Positions 1-5,549 of a stretch of 10,524 nucleotides of DNA are shown here, one piece after another. Each line of letters opens with the position of its first letter. Positions within the stretch are counted from its first letter, which is position 1. Source of the stretch: CAYLNK01 sp964384675 (GTDB lineage: Bacteria; Acidobacteriota; Thermoanaerobaculia; UBA5066); the NCBI GenBank assembly GCA_964384675.1, contig CAYLNK010000245.1, positions 1 to 10,524 of the forward strand. The letters are read 5' to 3'. The notes beneath the pieces are model-generated. The model saw nothing but the letters and a program-made list of their open reading frames with translations, searched no databases and was not told the DNA's origin. A program made the position numbers and the translations under genes.

Positions 1-1515
1 GCCGGTGAAGCCGCTGGTGCCGGTCCCCGCGTACGCGCCGATCCGGCCGGTGGCCGCGGCGACGCGCCGCACCCGCTTGGCGCTCGGCTCCGAGAGGAAG
101 ACGTTGCCGGACGAGTCGATCGCGAGGTCCTCGGGACGGAAGACCTGCGACTGCGTGGCGAGGCCGCCGTCGCCCGACAGGCCGCCGGGCTTCCCGGCGA
201 ACGTCGAGATCGTGCGGGCCGTCAGGTCCGCGATCCGGATCACGTCGTTCTCGGTGTCGCTCACCAGGAGGCGTCCCTGGCGGTCGAGCGCGACGCCCGT
301 CGGCCTCGAAAGCCGCGCCGAGGTCGGGGCGATCCCCTCCTCGAGCGCCGGGTCGAACGCCGCGCCGACGGCCGTCCGGATGGTCCGGTCCGAAGCCGAA
401 ACCCGGCGGACCCGACCGCGGCCCGCCTCCGTCACGTAGAGATTCCCCTCCTCGTCGAGGGCGATGGCGCGCGGGCTGACCAGCGAGGCGGAGGTGGCGG
501 GGATCCCCTCCCCCGTGGAGTTCACGCCGCCCCCGGCGAACGTCGAGAGGATCCCCGTCGCCCGATCGACGCGCCGCACGCGGGATAGCGAGCCGTCCTG
601 GACGTAGAGGTTCCCGTCCCCGTCGAACGCGACGGAGTACGGCCGCGCCACGAGCGCGGCGGTCGCGGGTCCCCCGTCGCCGCCGGTCCCGCCCCCCGCG
701 ACGGTGGTGATGATGCCCGTCCCGACATCGACCCTACGGACGCGGTCGTTGTAGAAGTCGGCGATGTGAAGGTTCCCGTCCCTGTCGAGGGTCAGGCCCT
801 GCGGCGAGCTCAGCTTCGCTGCGGTGGCCGGCCCGCCGTCGCCGGCGAACGAGCCGCCGTTGATCCCACCGGCGTACGTCGTGATGATCCCGGTCGCGAG
901 GTTCACCCGTCTGACGCTGGAGATACCGGCCACGTAGAGGAGCCCGCGCGCCGCGTCGATCGCCACGCCCCCGGTCAGGTCGAGGAAGGCCGCCGTCGCG
1001 GGCCCGCCGTCGCTCAGACCGGGGGGAAGCTGCCCGCCTCCGGCGACCGTGTCGATGAGTCCGGCTCGCGAGACGCGCCGGACCCGGCGGTTGTAGCGGT
1101 CCGCGAAGTAGAAGCTGCCGGACGAGTCGAAGGCCATTCCGTGTACGACGAGGGTCGCCTGTCCCAGCTGGTCGGTGAGGTCGAGGTCCGCGCTGACGGC
1201 CGGTCCGCCGTCGCCCGAGAACCCCTTCACGCCCGTTCCCGCCACCGTCCGGAGGAGCGACGTGCGCGGGTCGACGCTGCGGATCCGGTTGTTCTCCGTG
1301 TCGACGACGTAGAGCGTGCCCGCCTGGACCGCGACGCCGGTCGGCTCCCGCAGCCGGGCCTCGAGAGCGTCGCGTCCGTCGTCGGTGCCTCCGCCGGCGA
1401 CCGTCACGATCGACTGGGCGTGAACCGGCGCCGAGCCGGGCGCGGCCAGGAGGATGGCCGGGAGCGCGGCGCGGCGCGCCCAGGCTTTCCGCACCCAACC
1501 GGACCCTGCTCTCAC
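1..1515 (-). CDS. Exported NHL-repeat beta-propeller protein, C-terminus outside the window
   Basis: Reading leftward from a GTG at 1515, 505 residues are open to the window edge, so the protein is partial at its C-terminus. An in-frame TAG lies a few codons upstream, so the start can be no earlier than this GTG; a second GTG at 1494 (residue 8) is the alternative, and a GAGGGG sits just 2 bases before 1515. Residues 1-34 look like a signal peptide: Arg/Lys-rich start, hydrophobic AALPAILLAAPG, probable cleavage after VHA. Eight NHL blades follow at about residues 57-93, 123-158, 179-215, 236-273, 288-327, 346-383, 402-440 and 457-496. Each has the form P-x-G-[VL]-[AT]-[LV/F]-D-x-x-G-x-[LF]-Y-[VI]-x-D, then RVRRV, then a strand ending [TA]-x-AG. 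Blades are linked by loops resembling GDGGPATAA. NHL propellers are known mainly as binding scaffolds, sometimes enzymes; no ligand or catalytic site can be assigned. It is divergent from the amidohydrolase gene. The family call is firm, the function unknown. Confidence 0.88.
   Translation of the reverse strand, partial: MRAGSGWVRKAWARRAALPAILLAAPGSAPVHAQSIVTVAGGGTDDGRDALEARLREPTGVAVQAGTLYVVDTENNRIRSVDPRTSLLRTVAGTGVKGFSGDGGPAVSADLDLTDQLGQATLVVHGMAFDSSGSFYFADRYNRRVRRVSRAGLIDTVAGGGQLPPGLSDGGPATAAFLDLTGGVAIDAARGLLYVAGISSVRRVNLATGIITTYAGGINGGSFAGDGGPATAAKLSSPQGLTLDRDGNLHIADFYNDRVRRVDVGTGIITTVAGGGTGGDGGPATAALVARPYSVAFDGDGNLYVQDGSLSRVRRVDRATGILSTFAGGGVNSTGEGIPATSASLVSPRAIALDEEGNLYVTEAGRGRVRRVSASDRTIRTAVGAAFDPALEEGIAPTSARLSRPTGVALDRQGRLLVSDTENDVIRIADLTARTISTFAGKPGGLSGDGGLATQSQVFRPEDLAIDSSGNVFLSEPSAKRVRRVAAATGRIGAYAGTGTSGFTG
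28..1347 (-). repeat. Tandem NHL-coding repeats inside the propeller gene
   Basis: Eight blade-coding blocks lie, in gene order, at about 1237-1347, 1042-1149, 871-981, 697-810, 535-654, 367-480, 196-312 and 28-147, so the spacing is about 160-190 bases. Similarity is mostly at the protein level, but short DNA stretches recur. An example is the segment encoding D-x-D-G-N-L near 606-625 and again near 770-790, which differ at only a few bases. The GDGGPA-coding loops also recur before most blades; in two later loops the motif has drifted to GEGIPA and EEGIAP. Confidence 0.75.
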
Positions 1516-1566
1516 GGCCCCTCGAGTCTAGTCCTCCGGCGCGGGTATCCTCCGCCCGAGGCCGCC
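1516..1566. promoter_or_regulatory. 51-base divergent intergenic region
   Basis: These 51 bases separate the start codons of the NHL-propeller gene (minus) and the amidohydrolase gene (plus), so any promoters for both must lie here or inside the opposite coding sequence. A weak plus-strand -10-like TATCCT is at 1546-1551 and a minus-strand TAGACT is at 1525-1530. Neither has a recognisable -35 at 16-18 bases. A GAGG at about 1558-1561 is a weak ribosome-binding site for the ATG at 1567. Promoter assignment here is speculative. Confidence 0.3.
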
Positions 1567-2718
1567 ATGAACCTGACTCTCGGGAAGCTCGCAAGCCGCG
1601 TCGCCGTCGCTGCCTTCGCCTGGGGAACGCTCCTGGCGCCGGGCGGGGCCGTGTCACAGACCCAGCCGTCACCCACGCCTACCCCCGGTCCCCGGATGAC
1701 GATCGAGGAGTACGAGCCGAAGTCCACGCTCGTCGTCCCGGGGCGCCCGGTCACGCGCGCGCGCTTCCCGTTCATCGACGTCCACAACCACCAGGACGAC
1801 GACAGCCCGGCCGAGGCGGTCGGGAAGCTCGTCGAGGAGATGGACGGTCTGAACCTGCAGGTGATGGTGAACCTGAGCGGCGGCACGGGAGAAGGGCTGA
1901 GGAAGAGCGTCGCGGCCTACAAGGGGCGGTATCCAAAGCGCTTCGTCGTCTTCGCCAACCTCGACTTCAAGGACATCGACGACCCCGACTGGCCCGAGCG
2001 CACGGCGCGGCAATTCGAGGCCGACGTGAAGGCGGGCGCGCAGGGTCTGAAGATCTTCAAGAACTTCGGCATGACGGTGAAGGACAAGGCGGGCGCGCGG
2101 GTCCACGTGGACGACCCCCGCCTCGATCCGGTCTTCGAGGCGTGCGCGCGGCTGGGCGTCCCGGTCCTGATCCACACCGCCGAGCCGGCGTCGTTCTTCC
2201 AGCCGCAGGACCGCTTCAACGAGCGCTGGCTCGAGCTGAAGCAGTTCCCGCGGCGGGCGCGGCCCCCCGACCAGTATCCGAGCTGGGAGACGCTGATCGC
2301 CGAGCAGTGGAGCCTCTTCGCCCGCCACCCGCGGACGAAGTTCATCTGCGCCCACCTCGGCTGGATGGGCGGCGACCTGGCCCGGCTCGGCGCGCTCCTG
2401 GACCGACATCCGAACGTCACCACGGAGATCGGGGCCGTCCTCGCCGAGCTGGGACGGCAGCCTCGCTTCGCGCGCGACTGGTTCCTGAAGCACCAGGACC
2501 GCGTGATGTTCGGGAAGGACACCTGGGCCGCGGACGAGTACCACGTCTACTTCCGGGTGCTGGAATCCGCGGACGAGTACTTCGATTACTACCGGAAGCG
2601 CCACGCGTTCTGGAAGATGTACGGCCTCGAGCTGCCCGACGCGGTGCTCGAGAGGCTCTATTTCCGGAACGCGCTCGCGGTCATCCCCGGAATCGACCGG
2701 AGCGCGTTCCCGAAGTAG
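1567..2718 (+). CDS. Exported amidohydrolase-2 family metal-dependent hydrolase
   Basis: 383 residues from ATG 1567 to TAG. The frame stays open further upstream, but that stretch is antisense to the propeller gene, and a signal peptide begins right at this ATG. Residues 1-30 have a short basic start and a hydrophobic core (VAVAAFAWGTLLAPGG). A Pro/Thr-rich linker (PSPTPTPGP, about 34-42) follows. The TIM-barrel metal site fits PF04909: HNH at 73-75 (HxH after strand 1), GLKIFK at 160-165, H203 in LIHTAEP, H263 in CAHLGW and D318 in GKDTW. These are the residues that hold one catalytic divalent metal in this superfamily. Members are decarboxylases or hydrolases of C-C, C-N or C-O bonds; the substrate cannot be told from sequence. 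Most relatives are cytoplasmic, so the export signal is notable, and there is no lipobox Cys. It converges with the ATPase gene, 15 bases between stops, with no clear terminator hairpin. Confidence 0.88.
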   Translation: MNLTLGKLASRVAVAAFAWGTLLAPGGAVSQTQPSPTPTPGPRMTIEEYEPKSTLVVPGRPVTRARFPFIDVHNHQDDDSPAEAVGKLVEEMDGLNLQVMVNLSGGTGEGLRKSVAAYKGRYPKRFVVFANLDFKDIDDPDWPERTARQFEADVKAGAQGLKIFKNFGMTVKDKAGARVHVDDPRLDPVFEACARLGVPVLIHTAEPASFFQPQDRFNERWLELKQFPRRARPPDQYPSWETLIAEQWSLFARHPRTKFICAHLGWMGGDLARLGALLDRHPNVTTEIGAVLAELGRQPRFARDWFLKHQDRVMFGKDTWAADEYHVYFRVLESADEYFDYYRKRHAFWKMYGLELPDAVLERLYFRNALAVIPGIDRSAFPK

Positions 2719-2733
2719 ACCGGCCCTCCCCCT

Positions 2734-5406
2734 TCACGAGCCGAGGCTCCCGAACCAGCCCTTTCGCTCCGCCCACTTCGCGGCCTCGAGGACGGGGGAC
2801 ACCGTGAAGGCCGCGGCCACGACGATCGCCCAATCCTCCAGGGGGAGCGGATACGTCCCGAACGGCACGTTCAGCACGGGGAGGTAGAGGACGGCCGTGA
2901 GCGCGGCGAGCTCCCACGCGATGGCCAGGTTCAGCCACCGGTTGGCGAACGGCCGGACGAGCACCGAATGCCGGTCGGAGCGGAAGTTGTAGGCCTTGAA
3001 GAACTGGATCAGCACGAGCGACACGAAGGTCATCGTCACGGCGTGCGCGGCGCCGCGGTCCGAGCCGAGCGCCCAGACGAAGAGGCTGACGTTCACCAGC
3101 ATCGACCAAACACCGCCCAGGATCGTCAACGTCAGGACGGGCCTGGTGAAGATCCCGGTGCGCGGGTCGCGCGGAGGGCGCTGCATGAGGTCCGGCTCGG
3201 GAGGGTCCACGGCGAGCGCCAGGGCCGGCAGGCCGTCGGTGGCGAGGTTCACGTAGAGGACCTGGACCGCCGTCAGAGGCAGCGGCAGGCCCAGCAGGGA
3301 GGCTCCCGCCATGAGCCCGATCTCGCCGACGTTCGACGAGAGCAGGTACATCAGGTACTTCTTGATGTTGCTGAAGACCCCCCGGCCCTCCTCGACGGCG
3401 GCCACGATCGACGCGAAGTTGTCGTCCGTCAGGGTCATCGCCGCCGCCTCCTTCGTGACGTCGGTGCCGGTGATCCCCATGGCGACGCCGATGTCGGCCT
3501 TCTTCAGGGCCGGAGCGTCGTTCACCCCGTCGCCGGTCATCGCGACGTAGCGGCCCCGGCTCTGCCAGGCCGTGACGACCCGGAGCTTGTGCGCGGGCGA
3601 GACCCGGGAATAGACCTCGATCTCCTCGACCTGGCGCTCGAGGTCCTCGTCGCTCATCGCGTCCAGCTCGGCACCGGTCACGGCTCGCCCCTGCTTCAGC
3701 ACGCCGAGCTCACGGGCGACCGCCTGGGCGGTGAGGGCGTGGTCGCCGGTGATCAGGATCGTCTCGATGCCGGCCCGCTCGCACGCCTCGATGGCGCGGC
3801 CCGCCTCGGGGCGGGGCGGGTCGCTCATCCCGACCAGGCCGAGGAACGTCATCCCGCTCTCGGCGTCCTCGAGAGCGGCCCCCGGCTTCACCGCGATGGC
3901 CAGGACCCGGAGGGCCCGGCCGGCCAGGTCCCGAGCCGACTCGAGGATCCGCTGCCGCTCCGCGGGCTCCAGAAGAGCCTCGCCGTCGGCAGTCTGGACC
4001 CGCTCGCACGATGGGAGGACCACCTCCGGCGCCCCTTTCGAGCAGGCGATCACGCCCTCGGGCGTCCGGTGCAGCGTCGTCATCCGCTTGGTCTCGGAGG
4101 TGAACGGGATCTCGGCGACGCGCGGGAAGCGCGTATCGAGCGCGTCCTCGTGCAGGCCGGCCTTCTCCGCGGCGACGACGAGGGCCAGCTCCGTGGGATC
4201 GCCCCTCGCGGACCAGCCCGCCGCTTCCCCATGCCGGCTGAGCCTCGCGTCCGAGGCGAGGACGCCCGCCTGGAGCAGCGCCGCCACGGCGTCCGGCACC
4301 TGCACCGCCCGTCCGCCCTCGAGGAAGGCGCCGTGCCGCTCGTAGCCGGCTCCGGAAACCTCGACGTCGCGGCCGTCGACGCGGATCTGCCGGACCGTCA
4401 TCTCGCCCCGGGTCAGCGTGCCGGTCTTGTCCGAGGCGATCACGGAGACGCTCCCCAGCGTCTCCACCGCCGACAGCCGGCGCACCAGCGCGTGGCGCTT
4501 CACCATCCGCTGCGCGCCCAGGGCGAGCGAGATCGTCACGACGGCGGGCAATGCCTCCGGCACGACCGCCACGGCGAGCGCGATCCCGAAGATGAGCAGC
4601 TCCCAGAACGACTCGCCTCTGAGGATGCCGAGAAGGACGATCGACGCGATGACGCCCACGGCGACCCGGGCCAGGATGTGCCCCACCCGATCCAGGTTCT
4701 CCTGTAGCGGCGTGCGCCGGATCTCCACTCCCTGGAGCAGGCGCGCGACGGTGCCGAACTCCGTGCGCATCCCCGTCTCGACGACGACGGCCGAACCGCG
4801 GCCGTACGCGACGGCGGTGCCGGCGTAGACCATGTTCCTCCGATCCCCCACCGGCAGGTCGAGCCCGGACAGCAGCTCGGTCGACTTGCGCACCGGCATC
4901 GACTCTCCCGTCAGGGCCGCCTCCTCGACCTTCAGGTTCACGGCCGACAGGACCCGGGCGTCCGCGGGGACCTTGGCGCCCGCCTCGAGCTGGACGACGT
5001 CTCCCGGCACCAGGTCCCGGGCCGCGACCTCCCTCTCCGCGCCGTCCCGGATCACGGTCGCCGTCGGGGCGGCCAGGCGCTTCAACCCCTCGATGGCGCG
5101 TTCGGCCCTGTACTCCTGGATGAAGCCGAGCGCCACCGCGAACAGCAGGATCACACCGATGACGATCGCCTCCAGGACGTGCCCCAGGAGGGCCGAGAGA
5201 CCGACCGCGACCAGCAGGATCACGATCAGGACGTTCTCGAGCTGCGCGAGCAGCAGCCTCCACGGCGTGATCCGGCCGGAGGCCGTGAGCTCGTTGGGCC
5301 CGTGCCGGGCCAGGCGGCGGGCCGCCTCGTCGCTGCCGAGGCCGCCCTCGGTCGTCTCGAGCCGCTCGACCACCGCCGCGACGGAGAGCGTGTGCCAGCT
5401 GGCCAT
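2734..5406 (-). CDS. P2-type cation-transporting ATPase, probably Ca2+ efflux
   Basis: 890 residues from ATG 5406 to TGA at 2734-2736, full length for bacterial P2A pumps. It would couple ATP hydrolysis to cation export across the inner membrane. Visible in order: the N-terminal actuator segment (WHTLSVAAVVERL, about 4-16); M1-M2 about 58-75 and 80-99; TGES 166-169; M3 246-262; M4 270-297 with PEALP 283-287 (E284); DKTGT with phosphorylated D326; KGAPE 457-461 in the nucleotide domain; TGD 553-555; hinge TGDGVNDAP 624-632; then M5-M10 at about 684-706, 713-733, 757-780, 789-808, 824-844 and 856-878. M5 has SSNVGE (N692, E695) and M6 has NLATDG (N720, T723, D724), matching SERCA N768/E771 and N796/T799/D800. 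SERCA E908 in M8 aligns with Q801. Mn2+ or Na+ transport cannot be excluded. A GGGAGG precedes the start. It is divergent from the dehydrogenase gene. Confidence 0.93.
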   Translation of the reverse strand: MASWHTLSVAAVVERLETTEGGLGSDEAARRLARHGPNELTASGRITPWRLLLAQLENVLIVILLVAVGLSALLGHVLEAIVIGVILLFAVALGFIQEYRAERAIEGLKRLAAPTATVIRDGAEREVAARDLVPGDVVQLEAGAKVPADARVLSAVNLKVEEAALTGESMPVRKSTELLSGLDLPVGDRRNMVYAGTAVAYGRGSAVVVETGMRTEFGTVARLLQGVEIRRTPLQENLDRVGHILARVAVGVIASIVLLGILRGESFWELLIFGIALAVAVVPEALPAVVTISLALGAQRMVKRHALVRRLSAVETLGSVSVIASDKTGTLTRGEMTVRQIRVDGRDVEVSGAGYERHGAFLEGGRAVQVPDAVAALLQAGVLASDARLSRHGEAAGWSARGDPTELALVVAAEKAGLHEDALDTRFPRVAEIPFTSETKRMTTLHRTPEGVIACSKGAPEVVLPSCERVQTADGEALLEPAERQRILESARDLAGRALRVLAIAVKPGAALEDAESGMTFLGLVGMSDPPRPEAGRAIEACERAGIETILITGDHALTAQAVARELGVLKQGRAVTGAELDAMSDEDLERQVEEIEVYSRVSPAHKLRVVTAWQSRGRYVAMTGDGVNDAPALKKADIGVAMGITGTDVTKEAAAMTLTDDNFASIVAAVEEGRGVFSNIKKYLMYLLSSNVGEIGLMAGASLLGLPLPLTAVQVLYVNLATDGLPALALAVDPPEPDLMQRPPRDPRTGIFTRPVLTLTILGGVWSMLVNVSLFVWALGSDRGAAHAVTMTFVSLVLIQFFKAYNFRSDRHSVLVRPFANRWLNLAIAWELAALTAVLYLPVLNVPFGTYPLPLEDWAIVVAAAFTVSPVLEAAKWAERKGWFGSLGS

Positions 5407-5409
5407 GAG

Positions 5410-5416
5410 CCCTCCC
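5410..5416 (-). promoter_or_regulatory. Ribosome-binding site of the P-type ATPase gene
   Basis: On the minus strand GGGAGGG lies 3 bases before the ATG at 5406, which is slightly close but supports this start. A second AGGAGG lies about 14 bases upstream of the ATG, too far to be the main site. Confidence 0.5.
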
Positions 5417-5460
5417 GAGGCCTCCTCGCGCTCGCCGGAAGCGCGCCGCCTCCGAGCTAC

Positions 5461-5489
5461 AAGGTAGGCGCCCTCGCCCGATTCCGCAA
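5461..5489 (-). promoter_or_regulatory. Possible promoter for the P-type ATPase gene
   Basis: On the minus strand TTGCGG (5484-5489) and TACCTT (5461-5466) are separated by 17 bases. This fits sigma70 spacing, although each hexamer matches the consensus at only three positions. It would give a leader of roughly 45-50 bases containing the GGGAGG site. In such GC-rich sequence a pair this weak could be chance. Confidence 0.3.
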
Positions 5490-5549
5490 ACGCGCCCGGC
5501 GCCCCTCGCGCCCGACACCCGGTCGCCGCATGATGGCGGGCGAATCACG

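Larger units (their letters stand above)
5407..5549. other. Divergent intergenic region between ATPase and dehydrogenase
   Basis: These 143 bases between the two start codons must carry the control of both genes. Apart from the possible minus-strand promoter and the ATPase ribosome-binding site I see no clear operator, riboswitch or small gene. For the plus-strand dehydrogenase there is only a weak CATGAT (5529-5534) with no matching -35, and no good Shine-Dalgarno before 5550. Confidence 0.4.

Noticed and set aside
766..1566. In-frame upstream extension of the amidohydrolase, open without a stop for about 800 bases
   Set aside because: It is antisense to the NHL gene, gives Arg/Gly/Ala/Val-rich low-complexity protein, and the signal peptide begins exactly at ATG 1567. 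High GC makes stop codons rare on all frames.
2716..2760. Possible bidirectional terminator between the converging amidohydrolase and ATPase genes
   Set aside because: Only 15 bases separate the stops, and I could find no stem of useful length or T-run on either strand.
2968..4707. 579-residue plus-strand open frame opposite the P-type ATPase
   Set aside because: It lacks recognisable motifs and is Arg/His/Asp-rich, whereas the other strand carries every conserved P-type ATPase motif.
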